This document shows positions 32,792 to 41,865 of a stretch of DNA of 42,188 nucleotides, piece after piece. Within the stretch, counting starts at the first letter, position 1; every line of letters starts with the position of its first letter. The stretch covers positions 1-42,188 of the forward strand of contig JAFSZU010000004.1 of assembly GCA_017455585.1 (NCBI GenBank). The letters run 5' to 3'. Made by a program: the position numbers and the translations under genes. Source of the stretch: Bacteroidaceae bacterium. Lineage in GTDB: Bacteria > Bacteroidota > Bacteroidia > Bacteroidales > Bacteroidaceae. A model generated the notes under the pieces. That model worked only from the letters and a program-made list of their open reading frames with translations. It was not told where the DNA came from and made no database searches.

Positions 32792-34522
32792 ATGGAGAGT
32801 AACATGAAATTAGACATGGCAGGCCGTCCCCTGCCAGACAGGACCTACCCAGCTGAAACAGGCAGTGCCGGCTACACGCTCTATGAGCGCACCCTCGGCC
32901 AGTGGCTCGAACACTGGGCAGAGACCACACCCGATAAAGAATATATTGTCTATAGCGATAGAGACCTGCGCTTCACATGGGCACAGTTCAACCAGCGAGT
33001 CGATAACCTGGCCAAGGGTCTCATCTCCATCGGCGTCAAGAAAGGCAGCAATGTGGGCATCTGGGCCACCAACGTGCCCGACTGGCTCACCTTCCTCTAC
33101 GCCACCGCCAAGATTGGCGCCGTGCTCGTTACCGTCAACACCAACTACAAGCAGAACGAGCTGGAATACCTGTGCAAGGACAGCGACATGCACACCCTCT
33201 GCATCACCGACGGCACGTGGGACTGCAACTATGTCGATATGACCTACACCATGCTGCCCGAACTCAAAACCTGCGAGCGCGGACACCTCCACAGTGAACG
33301 CTTCCCGCACATGAAGAACGTGGTATTCATCGGCATGGAGAAATACCGCGGCATGTATAATACAGCAGAACTGCTGCTGCTGGGACAGAACATCGAGGAC
33401 GAAGAGCTGGACGAGATGAAAAAGAACGTCTCCTGCCACGACGTGTGCAACATGCAATACACGAGCGGCACCACGGGATTCCCCAAGGGCGTGATGCTCA
33501 CCCATTTCAATATTGCCAATGATGGCTACTTCACGGGCGAGAACATGGGCTTCACCCAGGACGACAAGCTCTGTGTCTGCGTGCCCCTCTTCCACTGCTT
33601 CGGCGTGGTGCTGGCCACGATGAACTGCCTCACCCACGGCTGCACAGAGGTCATGGTGGAGAAGTTCGACCCGCTGCTGGTGCTGGCCTCCATCCACAAG
33701 GAACGCTGCACCGCCGTCTATGGTGTGCCCACCATGTTCATTGCCGAGCTCAACCACCCCATGTTCTCCATGTTTGACCTCACTTGTCTGCGCACGGGCA
33801 TCATGGCCGGCAGCCTCTGTCCCGTGGAACTGATGAAGCAGGTGAGCGAGAAGATGTATATGACCATCACCAGCGTCTATGGCCTCACCGAAAGCTCACC
33901 CGGCATGACACAGACTTGCCTCAACGATACCTTCGAGCAGCGTTGCACCACCGTGGGGCGCGACTTCCCCTTCGTGGAGGTCAAGGTGCTCGACCCCGAG
34001 ACGGGCGAGGAATGTCCTGTGGGCGTGCAAGGCGAGATGTGCTGCCGCGGCTTCAACGTGATGAAGGGCTACTACAAGAACCCCACCGCCACCGCCGAGG
34101 TCATCGACAAGAACGGCTTCCTGCACAGCGGCGACCTGGGCATCAAGGACGAGCAGGGTTTCTACAAGATAACGGGCCGCATCAAGGACATGATTATCCG
34201 CGGCGGCGAGAACATCTATCCCCGTGAGATCGAGGAGTTCCTCTACCATCTGCCCGGCGTGCGAGACGTGCAAGTGGCCGCCGTACCCTCTAAGAAGTAT
34301 GGCGAGGAGGTGGGGGCCTTCATCATCTTGGAAGAAGGTGCTAAGCTGGAACCCGAGGACGTGCGCGAGTTCTGCCGCGGCAAGATTGCCCGCTACAAGA
34401 TTCCCAAGTACGTCTTCTTCATCGACCAGTTCCCCCTCACGGGTAGCGGCAAGATCCAGAAGTTCAAGCTCAAGGAGATGAGCCTCGACCTCTGCCGCCA
34501 GCAGGGCATCGAGGTCATTTGA
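32792..34522 (+). CDS. AMP-forming acyl-CoA synthetase
   Basis: The enzyme activates a fatty or other carboxylic acid through an acyl-AMP to acyl-CoA. The 576 residues have the AMP-binding motif [11 protein letters not shown] (about 223-233), [31 protein letters not shown] with the hinge Asp, [15 protein letters not shown] and the C-terminal lysine in [14 protein letters not shown]. This is typical of medium- or long-chain acyl-CoA ligases. ATG 32792 is chosen; ATG 32804 is possible. A frame continues upstream through the 9-bp repeat but is not needed by the family. It converges with the DUF1846 gene 21 bases away. Confidence 0.92.
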   Translation: MESNMKLDMAGRPLPDRTYPAETGSAGYTLYERTLGQWLEHWAETTPDKEYIVYSDRDLRFTWAQFNQRVDNLAKGLISIGVKKGSNVGIWATNVPDWLTFLYATAKIGAVLVTVNTNYKQNELEYLCKDSDMHTLCITDGTWDCNYVDMTYTMLPELKTCERGHLHSERFPHMKNVVFIGMEKYRGMYNTAELLLLGQNIEDEELDEMKKNVSCHDVCNMQYTSGTTGFPKGVMLTHFNIANDGYFTGENMGFTQDDKLCVCVPLFHCFGVVLATMNCLTHGCTEVMVEKFDPLLVLASIHKERCTAVYGVPTMFIAELNHPMFSMFDLTCLRTGIMAGSLCPVELMKQVSEKMYMTITSVYGLTESSPGMTQTCLNDTFEQRCTTVGRDFPFVEVKVLDPETGEECPVGVQGEMCCRGFNVMKGYYKNPTATAEVIDKNGFLHSGDLGIKDEQGFYKITGRIKDMIIRGGENIYPREIEEFLYHLPGVRDVQVAAVPSKKYGEEVGAFIILEEGAKLEPEDVREFCRGKIARYKIPKYVFFIDQFPLTGSGKIQKFKLKEMSLDLCRQQGIEVI

Positions 34523-34543
34523 CGATTGCCGGAAGATGACAGC

Positions 34544-36010
34544 CTACACCTTGCGCACGGGGTCGCAGGTGAGACCGCAGCCTAATTTCTTGAATATCTT
34601 GCGATCGACCTCACCCAACATGACGGTGGCGTGAACTTGACAGCCGTCCAGGAGGGGCAGGCTGTCAAGGGCACGACGACAATTCTCGTCGTGCTGTGAG
34701 AGGACAGCCAATGCCACAAGGACCTCGTCGGTATGCAGTCGCGGGTTATTGCCATGCAGCATCGATGTCTTCATCCGCTGTATGGGCGTGATCATGTCCT
34801 GCGGAATCAGTTTCAGGCTGTGGTCGATACCCGCCAGATATTTAGTGGCATTGAGCAATAAGGCAGCACAGGGTCCCAGGAGGTCTGAGGTGTCAGCGGT
34901 AATGATGGTTCCGTCTTCCAGTTCGATGGCGGCGGAGGGGTTTCCGCTCTGGAGGCGACGCTCGTAGGCCGCAACGGTCGTGGGACGGTAGGCGGTGGTG
35001 AGCTTCATCTGTTTCATCAGCAGCGCAATCTTGTTCACTTCCTCGTTGCCCTTCTTGCCGTCCAGCATCTCGCCCAAGGCAGCGTAGTAGCGACGAATAA
35101 TCTCCTGCTTGGAGGCCTCGCAGCACACTTCATCGTCAGAAATGCAGAAGCCAGCCATGTTCACACCCATGTCTGTCGGCGACTTATAGGGACTCTCGCC
35201 GTAGATGCCCTCGAAGATGGCATTCAGCACAGGGAAGATCTCAATGTCACGGTTATAGTTGACCGTGGTCTTGCCGTAGGCTTCAAGATGGAAGTGATCA
35301 ATCATGTTGACATCATTGAGGTCGGCCGTGGCAGCTTCGTAGGCCACATTGACGGGGTGCTTCAGGGGTATGGACCAGATGGGGAAGGTCTCGAACTTGG
35401 CATATCCAGCCTTCACGCCACGTCGGTTCTCGCCCCAGAGCTGACTGAGGCAGACGGCCATCTTGCCACTGCCGGGGCCGGGAGCCGTCACGACGACAAG
35501 TGGCCGTGTGGTCTCCACGAAGTCATTCTTGCCAAAGCCCTCCTCTGAATCTATCAACTCCACATTGGTGGGATAGCCTTCTATTAAATAATGGTAATAC
35601 ACGCGCACGCGACCCAGACGTTCCAGTTGCTCCCGGAAAGCGACGGCACTGCCCTGACCGTTGAAGTGGGTGATGACCACCGAAGTGACCAGAAGACCGC
35701 GCTCCGTGAACACGTCGCGTAGGCGCAGCACGTCCTCGTTGTAGGTGATGCCCAGGTCTCGACGCACCTTGTTGCGCTCGATGTCCTCAGCGGATATCAC
35801 GATGACGATTTCTGCATCATCCTTCAGTTGCATAAGCATACGCAGCTTGCTGTCTGGTTGGAAACCGGGCAGTACACGGCTGGCATGGTAGTCGTCATAG
35901 AGTTTGCCACCAAACTCCATGTAGAGCTTATCACCGAACTGGGCGATGCGTTCCTTGATGTGCTCCGACTGGATGCGGAGATATTTCTCGTTATCGAATC
36001 CCTGTTTCAT
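34544..36010 (-). CDS. DUF1846 protein
   Basis: The 488-residue protein matches the DUF1846 family: opens GFDNEKYLRIQSEHIKERI, has VVVTAPGPGSGKMAVCLSQ (P-loop-like GPGSGK at 178-183), KFETFPIWSIPLKHPVN and LIPQDMITPIQRMKTSMLHG. Length is the family norm. The biochemical function of DUF1846 is not established; a nucleotide-binding role is inferred from the P-loop-like segment. The start ATG is followed upstream by repeat element C. Confidence 0.9.
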   Translation of the reverse strand: MKQGFDNEKYLRIQSEHIKERIAQFGDKLYMEFGGKLYDDYHASRVLPGFQPDSKLRMLMQLKDDAEIVIVISAEDIERNKVRRDLGITYNEDVLRLRDVFTERGLLVTSVVITHFNGQGSAVAFREQLERLGRVRVYYHYLIEGYPTNVELIDSEEGFGKNDFVETTRPLVVVTAPGPGSGKMAVCLSQLWGENRRGVKAGYAKFETFPIWSIPLKHPVNVAYEAATADLNDVNMIDHFHLEAYGKTTVNYNRDIEIFPVLNAIFEGIYGESPYKSPTDMGVNMAGFCISDDEVCCEASKQEIIRRYYAALGEMLDGKKGNEEVNKIALLMKQMKLTTAYRPTTVAAYERRLQSGNPSAAIELEDGTIITADTSDLLGPCAALLLNATKYLAGIDHSLKLIPQDMITPIQRMKTSMLHGNNPRLHTDEVLVALAVLSQHDENCRRALDSLPLLDGCQVHATVMLGEVDRKIFKKLGCGLTCDPVRKV

Positions 36011-36030
36011 AACTCATTATTATAGAAGAA

Positions 36031-36154
36031 CCACAGATTTCACAGATTAAACAGATTCTTTACTGCTTCTAATAATCTGTGTAATTGTTATCTAATTTTC
36101 ACATATTTCCCATAATGGAAAGAGTTCAATCCGTGTAATCTGTGTAATCTGTGG
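36031..36154. repeat. Intergenic inverted-repeat element, CACAGATT family, copy C
   Basis: Begins CCACAGATTTCACAGATT and ends with a right arm identical to that of copy B (TGTAATCTGTGTAATCTGTGG, shown without its first base: GTAATCTGTGTAATCTGTGG). The interior is shorter and A+T-rich. It fills the gap between the DUF1846 gene and the first deoxynucleoside kinase. Confidence 0.8.
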
Positions 36155-36188
36155 TTTTGTTTAAGAAAAAATGTTCATCAACTAAATA

Positions 36189-36812
36189 TCAGCTCTCCAG
36201 CGGGAAGAGGCCATAGAGCTTGGCATCTATCATGTCTGTGATGGAGGAGAAGTCCTGCGGGTTGGACTCGAACTTGCAGGTGTCACCATCCACGATGATG
36301 AGATTGCCCTTGTAGCCGGCAATCCATTCTTCGTAGCGGGCACCGAGTCCCTGTAGGTAATCAATGCGTATGCTCTGCTCATACTCCCTACCCCGCTTCT
36401 GTATCTGGCTGATGAGATTGGGGATGGTGGAGCGAATGTAGATCATCAGGTCGGGCAGCTTGACCAGCGACATCATGAGGTCGAAGAGGTCTGAGTAGTT
36501 CTCGAAGTCTCGGTCACTCATGTAGCCCTGCGCATGCAGGTTTGGCGCAAAGATGCGTGCATCCTCAAAGATGGTGCGGTCCTGGATGATGGTGTCCTGT
36601 GACTTGGAGATTTCCACCACATCCTTGAAGCGCTTGTTCAGGAAATAGACCTGCAGGTTGAAGGACCAGCGGGCCATGTCGTGGTAGAAGTCGTCGAGAT
36701 AAGGGTTGAACTCAACAGATTCAAAGTTCGGCTTCCAGCCGTAGTGGTGGGCAAGCATCTTGGTGAGGGTGGTCTTGCCTGAACCGATGTTTCCTGCGAT
36801 GGCGATATGCAT
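36189..36812 (-). CDS. Deoxynucleoside kinase 1
   Basis: The enzyme phosphorylates deoxynucleosides for salvage. The 207-residue protein has P-loop GNIGSGKT (7-14), the substrate-binding FNLQVYFLNKRF region, the DR motif IIQDRTIFED (78-79) and a lid RGREYEQSIRIDYLQGL. This is the dCK/dGK family. It is closely similar to the gene upstream at 36916, with the same length and motif order, so they are tandem paralogues. In Lactobacillus the analogous pair is a dAK/dGK heterodimer; which nucleosides are used here is unknown. Confidence 0.9.
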   Translation of the reverse strand: MHIAIAGNIGSGKTTLTKMLAHHYGWKPNFESVEFNPYLDDFYHDMARWSFNLQVYFLNKRFKDVVEISKSQDTIIQDRTIFEDARIFAPNLHAQGYMSDRDFENYSDLFDLMMSLVKLPDLMIYIRSTIPNLISQIQKRGREYEQSIRIDYLQGLGARYEEWIAGYKGNLIIVDGDTCKFESNPQDFSSITDMIDAKLYGLFPLES

Positions 36813-36856
36813 GAGGGTAATTTACGATTTGACGATTTACAATTTACAATTTATTT

Positions 36857-36912
36857 ATAAGTCTTATAAGTCATTTAAGTCTTATAGGTCATATAGGTCA
36901 TATAGGTCTTAT
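36857..36912. repeat. TATAGGTCA-type 9-bp repeats between the two kinases
   Basis: About six imperfect copies of TATAGGTCA or TATAAGTCT fill the leader of kinase 1, next to TTTACAATTTACAATTTA repeats. Confidence 0.8.
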
Positions 36913-36915
36913 GAT

Positions 36916-37533
36916 TCAACTGAAAAGTCCGAAGAGGGTGGTGTCTATCTTGTCAATGATGCCGGCGAAATCGGCGGGCCGATGCTGATAGTCAAGGTCA
37001 TCGACCTCGATGGTGAGCACGCGCCCCTTGTATTTCTTGAAGATAAAATCCTCGTAGAGTGTGTTGAGGTTGCGCAGGTAGTCGATGGGCATGGACTGCT
37101 CATAGTCTCGCCCACGCTTCTGGATGTTCTGCACCAGATGCGGCACCGAGGCCCGCAGATAGATCATCAGGTCGGGATAGCGCACAATCTCCGTCATCTG
37201 CTCAAAGAGTTCCATATAGGTCTGGAAATCCCGGTCGGAGAGATTGCCCATTGCATAGTTGTTGGCCGTGAAGACATAGACGCCCTCATAGATGGAGCGG
37301 TCTTGAATAATGGTCTTCTCTGTCTTTTCCAGCTCCAGCAGATCACGGAAGCGTTGCTTGAGGAAGTAGATTTCAAGGTTGAACGACCAACGGGCAATGT
37401 CCTGATAGTAGTCCTCCAGATAGGGATTGACATCCACGGGTTCGAAATGCGCCTCCCAGCCATAATGCTGGGCCAGCATATTCGTGAGGGTGGTCTTGCC
37501 AGAGCCTATGTTTCCTGCAATAGCGATGTGCAC
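36916..37533 (-). CDS. Deoxynucleoside kinase 2
   Basis: The protein is 205 residues from GTG 37533, chosen because HIAIAGNIGSGKTTL then aligns exactly with kinase 1; a longer TTG start would translate repeat DNA. P-loop 7-14, DR motif IIQDRSIYEG (78-79) and lid RGRDYEQSMPIDYLRNL are conserved. Differences near the DR motif (TIFEDARIF in kinase 1, SIYEGVYVF here) hint at different specificity. It lies between kinase 1 and a GH25 lysozyme gene on the same strand. Confidence 0.88.
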   Translation of the reverse strand: MHIAIAGNIGSGKTTLTNMLAQHYGWEAHFEPVDVNPYLEDYYQDIARWSFNLEIYFLKQRFRDLLELEKTEKTIIQDRSIYEGVYVFTANNYAMGNLSDRDFQTYMELFEQMTEIVRYPDLMIYLRASVPHLVQNIQKRGRDYEQSMPIDYLRNLNTLYEDFIFKKYKGRVLTIEVDDLDYQHRPADFAGIIDKIDTTLFGLFS

Positions 37534-37586
37534 GGTTGTATTTGACGATTTAATGATTGGACAATTTATGATTATAGAGCAACCTT

Positions 37587-37633
37587 TCAATTCTCAATTT
37601 TCAATTCTCAATTTTCAATTCTCAATTCTCAAT
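37587..37633. repeat. TCAATTCTCAATTT tandem repeat before kinase 2
   Basis: Three and a half imperfect copies of a 14-15 bp unit lie between the GH25 stop codon and the kinase 2 start (minus strand). Confidence 0.8.
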
Positions 37634-38464
37634 TTATGGGAGCAGGATGTCCTGCAAGGTGTAATGGTCGATGAAACAACTGCGGTCCACATTGCCACGA
37701 ATGCCCGGCACACGGCCGCTGGCGGAGTACTGCCACATCACGAAGGCGGCATCATCACACAATTCGGGCACATCGGTGGCATAGCGGGCAACCATATATT
37801 TATAGCCCGTGAAAGGACCTGACAGATGTTTGTTATAGAAGTCTCGGGAGGTGTAGAGGATGGGTTTCACGCAGTAATGCTTCTCCACCATGTTCAGGAA
37901 GTTGCGCAGCTTTTGCTGGAAGCGGGGAAGCGGCTCGCGACCGCGAATCTCAATGTCAATGATAGGAATGAGATCCTGATGGCGCAGATTGACCACGGAA
38001 ACCATATTCTGGAACTGTAATTGCGGGCTTACATTGGGGCGGTAGAAATGATAGCACCCCACTTTCAGCCCCGCCTTGCGTGCCCCCTGAATATTGGTGC
38101 GATAGGTATCATCCACGAGCTGGGCACCCTCCGTGGCTTTCACATAGACGTAGGATACACCTCCTGCCCGTGCCACTGTTCGCCAGTCGATGTGTCCCTG
38201 ATAATGTGAGACATCAATGCCTTGTAGCGTCTGATTGACTGTGTGGTGCCGCACATCGGCAGGCAGCTCCATCACATCGTCGGCCAGTGGCTCATTGGGT
38301 TGCAGACAAGCGACAAAAGGATCCGGCACGGGCAAGTCGTCTTCGCGCAACAGCTCCGCCTCACTCTTGCGGGTGCGCTTGTCCTTCTTCCCACGGTCAG
38401 TGGCAGCACTGGCCACAACACAGCACAGCGACACCATCAGCGCTATCCACAACAGGCGCTTCAT
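37634..38464 (-). CDS. GH25 family lysozyme (muramidase), secreted
   Basis: The enzyme would cleave the MurNAc-GlcNAc bond of peptidoglycan. The 276-residue protein has a signal peptide (KRLLWIALMVSLCCVVASAA), a charged linker, then the GH25 barrel: GIDVSHYQGHIDW (D84), YVYVKATEG, GCYHFYRP, and the catalytic DIE in IIDIEIRG (D170, E172), ending near MWQYSASG. Its ATG overlaps the cytidine deaminase stop (ATGA). Cell-wall turnover or competitor lysis are possible uses. Confidence 0.93.
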   Translation of the reverse strand: MKRLLWIALMVSLCCVVASAATDRGKKDKRTRKSEAELLREDDLPVPDPFVACLQPNEPLADDVMELPADVRHHTVNQTLQGIDVSHYQGHIDWRTVARAGGVSYVYVKATEGAQLVDDTYRTNIQGARKAGLKVGCYHFYRPNVSPQLQFQNMVSVVNLRHQDLIPIIDIEIRGREPLPRFQQKLRNFLNMVEKHYCVKPILYTSRDFYNKHLSGPFTGYKYMVARYATDVPELCDDAAFVMWQYSASGRVPGIRGNVDRSCFIDHYTLQDILLP

Positions 38465-38940
38465 GCGAGTTCAGAACCGTCGAAGTCCAACGGCAACAGT
38501 GCTTTCATGCTCTGGATGACATAAACACCTTCCGTGCCGTAGAGCAGCACACGGATGGGTTGGTGATAACGCGTCTCGGCTTCCAGCAATGCCTGCCGGC
38601 AGGAGCCACAGGGAGATACCGGTTTCTCGGTAAAGGCTCCGTTGGTGTAAGCAGCGATGGCGATGGCCACAGGAGCCACCTCCGGCGCATTGGCCTGTGC
38701 GGCAAAAAAAACGGTTCGCTCGGCACACAGACCTGTGGGAAACGCGGCATTCTCCTGATTGCTGCCACGGAACAAACGCCCATCTGCCAGCCGCAATGCA
38801 GCACCCACCTGGAAATGAGAATAGGGAGAGTAGCTGGTGCGGGTCATCTGCCGGGCTTCTTCCACCAGTTGCCGGTCCTCGGCAGACAGCTCATCAAGGC
38901 TGAAGAACTGTATTTGAGTGCTAATGATGAACTCTTTCAT
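38461..38940 (-). CDS. cdd: Cytidine deaminase
   Basis: The zinc enzyme deaminates cytidine and deoxycytidine to uridine forms. The protein is 159 residues from ATG 38940, with the zinc motif C72-A-E74 (TGLCAERT), PCGSC (C111, C114), and substrate motif GSNQENAAFP. The upstream extension to 38994 is excluded because a promoter lies at 38964. It is the first gene of a minus-strand group with GH25 lysozyme and two deoxynucleoside kinases; with the kinases it forms a nucleoside-salvage set. Confidence 0.94.
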   Translation of the reverse strand: MKEFIISTQIQFFSLDELSAEDRQLVEEARQMTRTSYSPYSHFQVGAALRLADGRLFRGSNQENAAFPTGLCAERTVFFAAQANAPEVAPVAIAIAAYTNGAFTEKPVSPCGSCRQALLEAETRYHQPIRVLLYGTEGVYVIQSMKALLPLDFDGSELA

Positions 38941-38963
38941 ACGTCTTTTTTCTTTTGACGGCA

Positions 38964-38971
38964 CAAATATA
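38964..38971 (-). promoter_or_regulatory. -7 promoter element of the cdd operon
   Basis: On the minus strand this reads TATATTTG, an exact TAnnTTTG match, 24 bases upstream of the cdd ATG. Divergent from 39006. Confidence 0.7.
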
Positions 38972-39005
38972 CGGCGTTTTTTTCGGGTATTCAAGAAAAA
39001 ACGCG

Positions 39006-39013
39006 TACTTTTG
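39006..39013 (+). promoter_or_regulatory. -7 promoter element of the glucosaminidase-LysM gene
   Basis: TACTTTTG is an exact TAnnTTTG match, 25 bases before ATG 39038. Confidence 0.7.
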
Positions 39014-39037
39014 TGCGCGAATCACATTATTTTATTT

Positions 39038-39940
39038 ATGAAGTGTCGATTTCTTACGTTTTTAGCAGCCCTCACGCTTATCACCGACGCATTTGCACAG
39101 TCGGGTATGAACGCACAATGGCGCTACATTGAGAAATACAAAGACATGGCCATCGACCAGATGCACCGATATCATGTGCCCGCGTCCATCACCCTGGCTC
39201 AGGGTCTATGCGAGAGTGCCGCCGGCCAGAGCCGTCTGGTGCGCGAGGCCCACAACCATTTTGGCATCAAGGTGGGAACAGGATGGAACGGCCCTTATAT
39301 TGTGATGGCCGACGACCGGCCCAACGACCGTTTCCGCAAGTACAAGAACGATGCCGAGAGCTATGAGGACCACTCACGTTTTCTGCGTGGTAATCAGCGC
39401 TATTCATCCCTTTTCCAATTAAAGATTACCGACTACAAGGGCTGGGCCCACGGCTTGAAGCGCTGTGGCTATGCCACCAATCCCAACTATGCCCCCATGC
39501 TCATCGGCATGATCGAGCGTTATAACCTCACCCAGTTCGACGGTCAGAGAACCGGCAAACATCTCCGGGCCGTCGGAGAGAGCACTTTCTTTGCCGAGCA
39601 TATTGTGTATAAGGTCAACAAGCGTTATATGATTATCGCCAACTCGGCCGACAGTTGGGAACGGATTTCACTGGAAACGGGAGTCAGTGTGCGCAAGTTG
39701 CACAAGTACAACGAGCGACCCAAGAACTCGGAAGTGCGCACCGGCGACATCATCTATCTGGAGAAGAAGCGCACTAAGGGCGACCGCTCGCTCCGGGGTG
39801 TGCCGCACACCGTGCAGGCTGGCGAGTCTGTGTATGACATCGCCCAGCGATATGGCATCCGCCTCAAGAACCTCTACCGCCTCAATGCCCTCTCACCAGA
39901 TTACGAGCCCCAAGTGGGTGACCTTATCTGGGTGAGGTAA
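39038..39940 (+). CDS. Secreted glucosaminidase with LysM domains
   Basis: The protein is 300 residues from ATG 39038 with signal peptide KCRFLTFLAALTLITDAFAQ. A FlgJ/LytG-type N-acetylglucosaminidase domain (about 30-170) has the catalytic Glu in LAQGLCESAAGQS (E59) and HNHFGIK. Two LysM-like repeats follow (about 188-245 and 255-300; HTVQAGESVYDIAQRYGI is the clearer). It should bind and hydrolyse peptidoglycan in the periplasm. A start further upstream is ruled out by the promoter at 39006. A TTTAA-family element begins 7 bases after the stop codon. Confidence 0.92.
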   Translation: MKCRFLTFLAALTLITDAFAQSGMNAQWRYIEKYKDMAIDQMHRYHVPASITLAQGLCESAAGQSRLVREAHNHFGIKVGTGWNGPYIVMADDRPNDRFRKYKNDAESYEDHSRFLRGNQRYSSLFQLKITDYKGWAHGLKRCGYATNPNYAPMLIGMIERYNLTQFDGQRTGKHLRAVGESTFFAEHIVYKVNKRYMIIANSADSWERISLETGVSVRKLHKYNERPKNSEVRTGDIIYLEKKRTKGDRSLRGVPHTVQAGESVYDIAQRYGIRLKNLYRLNALSPDYEPQVGDLIWVR

Positions 39941-39947
39941 TTTTTGG

Positions 39948-40073
39948 CTCGCGCTGCGCGCGAAGTTTAATGTTTAAGGTTTAAGGTTTAATGTGAGGAC
40001 CTTTGACAGCAGACTTTGCAAGCAACAGAGCAAACACCATTAAACATTAAACATTAAACTGCGGCAAGGCCGC
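39948..40073. repeat. TTTAA-family stop-to-start element T3 before ettA
   Basis: Hairpin TCGCGC-TGC-GCGCGA (39949-39963), then AGTTTAATGTTTAAGGTTTA and one more unit, about 45 unique bases, inverted CATTAAACATTAAACATTAA and hairpin GCGGC-AAG-GCCGC (40061-40073) ending 10 bases before ATG 40084. The arms are long inverted repeats of each other. Confidence 0.85.
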
Positions 40074-40083
40074 GCTAACACAC

Positions 40084-41775
40084 ATGGCAGACGACAAGAA
40101 GATTATCTTTTCCATGGTCGGCGTCAGCAAGACCATTCAGCAGACACAGAAGCAGGTGCTCAAGAACATCTACCTCAGCTTCTTCTACGGAGCCAAGATC
40201 GGCATCATCGGCCTCAACGGCTCGGGTAAATCCACGTTATTGAAAATCATTGCAGGCCTGGACCAGAGCTATCAGGGACACGTCGTGTTCTCGCCCGGCT
40301 ACAGCGTGGGCTATCTGCCCCAGGAGCCACAGCTCGACGACCAGAAGACCGTGCGCCAAGTGGTGGAGGAAGGTGTGCAGCACATCGTGGATGCGCTGGC
40401 AGAATATGAGGAAATCAACGTGAAATTCGGTTTACCCGAATTTTATGAAGACGAAGACAAGATGAACGCCCTCTTTGCCCGGCAGGGAGAGTTGCAGGAC
40501 ATCATCGACGCCACAGATGCCTGGAACCTGGACACCCGGCTGGCCCGCGCCATGGACGCCCTGCGCTGCCCGCCACAGGACCAACTCTGTGGACAGCTCT
40601 CCGGCGGCGAGCGCCGCCGCGTGGCCCTTTGCCGTCTGCTGTTGCAGAAGCCCGATGTCCTGCTGCTTGACGAGCCCACCAACCACCTCGATGCCGAGAG
40701 CATCGACTGGCTGGAGCAGCACCTGAACCAGTATGAGGGAACCGTCATCGCCGTGACCCACGACCGCTATTTCCTCGACGATGTGGCAGGATGGATTCTG
40801 GAGCTGGACCGCGGCGAGGGCATCCCTTGGCAAGGCAACTACAGTGGCTGGCTGGAGCAGAAGAGCAAGCGTCTGGAACAGGAAGAGAAGACCGAGAGCA
40901 AACGTCGCAAGACGCTGCAACGAGAACTGGAGTGGGTGCGCATGGCACCCAAGGCGCGCCAGGCCAAGGGCAAGGCACGTCTCAGCTCCTACGAGAAGAT
41001 GCTCAACGAGGACCAGCGCGAGAAGGAACAGCGGCTGGAAATCTACATCCCCAGCGGCCCGCGCCTGGGCAACAAGGTCATCGAGGCACATGGCGTAGCC
41101 AAGGCATACGGCGACAAAGTGCTCTTCCGCGACCTCAACTTCATGCTTCCGCCCAACGGCATCGTGGGAGTCATCGGTCCCAACGGTGCCGGCAAGACCA
41201 CCCTCTTCCGCCTCATCATGGGACTGGAGAAGGCCGACGCGGGCACCTTCGAGGTGGGCGAGACGGTGAAGCTGGCCTACGTCGATCAGAGCCACCACGA
41301 CATTCACGCCGATGCCACCGTCTATCAGACCATTTCGCAGGGCAACGAGTTGCTGCGGATGGGAGGCCGTGACATCAACGCGCGCGCGTACCTTAGTAGA
41401 TTTAACTTCTCCGGTGCCGACCAGGAGAAGAAGTGCGGCGTGCTCAGCGGCGGTGAGCGCAACCGTCTGCACCTGGCCATGGCACTGAAAGAAGAAGGGA
41501 ATGTGCTACTGCTTGACGAACCCACCAACGACATCGACGTCAACACCCTGCGCGCACTGGAAGAGGGTCTGGAGAGCTTTGCCGGCTGTGCCGTCGTCAT
41601 CAGCCACGACCGCTGGTTCCTCGACCGCATCTGCACACACATCCTCGCCTTCGAGGGCGACGGCAACGTCTTCTTCTTCGAGGGAAGCTACACCGACTAT
41701 GAGGCCAACAAGCTCAAACGCCTCGGGCTGGAGGAACCCCGACGCATCCGTTATCGCAAACTCACCGAGGACTGA
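40084..41775 (+). CDS. ettA: ABC-F protein EttA (energy-dependent translational throttle)
   Basis: EttA binds the ribosomal E site and gates early elongation by ATP level. The 563-residue protein has two ABC domains without membrane parts: Walker A GLNGSGKST (43-51) and GPNGAGKTT (365-373), signatures LSGGERRRVAL and LSGGERNRLHL, and Walker B LLLDEPTNHLD and LLLDEPTNDID. The P-site interaction arm lies between them (about 240-305; RELEWVRMAPKARQAKGKAR). N-terminus and length fit EttA rather than Uup or resistance ABC-F proteins. The T3 hairpin sits just upstream of the start. Confidence 0.93.
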   Translation: MADDKKIIFSMVGVSKTIQQTQKQVLKNIYLSFFYGAKIGIIGLNGSGKSTLLKIIAGLDQSYQGHVVFSPGYSVGYLPQEPQLDDQKTVRQVVEEGVQHIVDALAEYEEINVKFGLPEFYEDEDKMNALFARQGELQDIIDATDAWNLDTRLARAMDALRCPPQDQLCGQLSGGERRRVALCRLLLQKPDVLLLDEPTNHLDAESIDWLEQHLNQYEGTVIAVTHDRYFLDDVAGWILELDRGEGIPWQGNYSGWLEQKSKRLEQEEKTESKRRKTLQRELEWVRMAPKARQAKGKARLSSYEKMLNEDQREKEQRLEIYIPSGPRLGNKVIEAHGVAKAYGDKVLFRDLNFMLPPNGIVGVIGPNGAGKTTLFRLIMGLEKADAGTFEVGETVKLAYVDQSHHDIHADATVYQTISQGNELLRMGGRDINARAYLSRFNFSGADQEKKCGVLSGGERNRLHLAMALKEEGNVLLLDEPTNDIDVNTLRALEEGLESFAGCAVVISHDRWFLDRICTHILAFEGDGNVFFFEGSYTDYEANKLKRLGLEEPRRIRYRKLTED

Positions 41776-41779
41776 ACAG

Positions 41780-41837
41780 ATAAGAAAATAAGATAATAAG
41801 ATAATAAGATAATAAGAAAATAAGATAATAAGAAAAA
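41780..41837. repeat. TAAGATAA simple tandem repeat before the DUF3467 gene
   Basis: About seven copies of an 8-bp TAAGATAA or TAAGAAAA unit follow the ettA stop codon and end at the promoter element at 41838. Confidence 0.85.
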
Positions 41838-41845
41838 TAATTTTG
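41838..41845 (+). promoter_or_regulatory. -7 promoter element of the DUF3467 gene
   Basis: TAATTTTG is an exact TAnnTTTG match, 20 bases before ATG 41866. It directly follows the 8-bp repeat, so it could also be a chance match in A+T-rich DNA. Confidence 0.5.
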
Positions 41846-41865
41846 TTCATCTACTTATATCAATT

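Noticed and set aside
37534-37590. TTG-started extension of deoxynucleoside kinase 2
   Set aside because: It would translate intergenic DNA; GTG 37533 aligns with the start of kinase 1.
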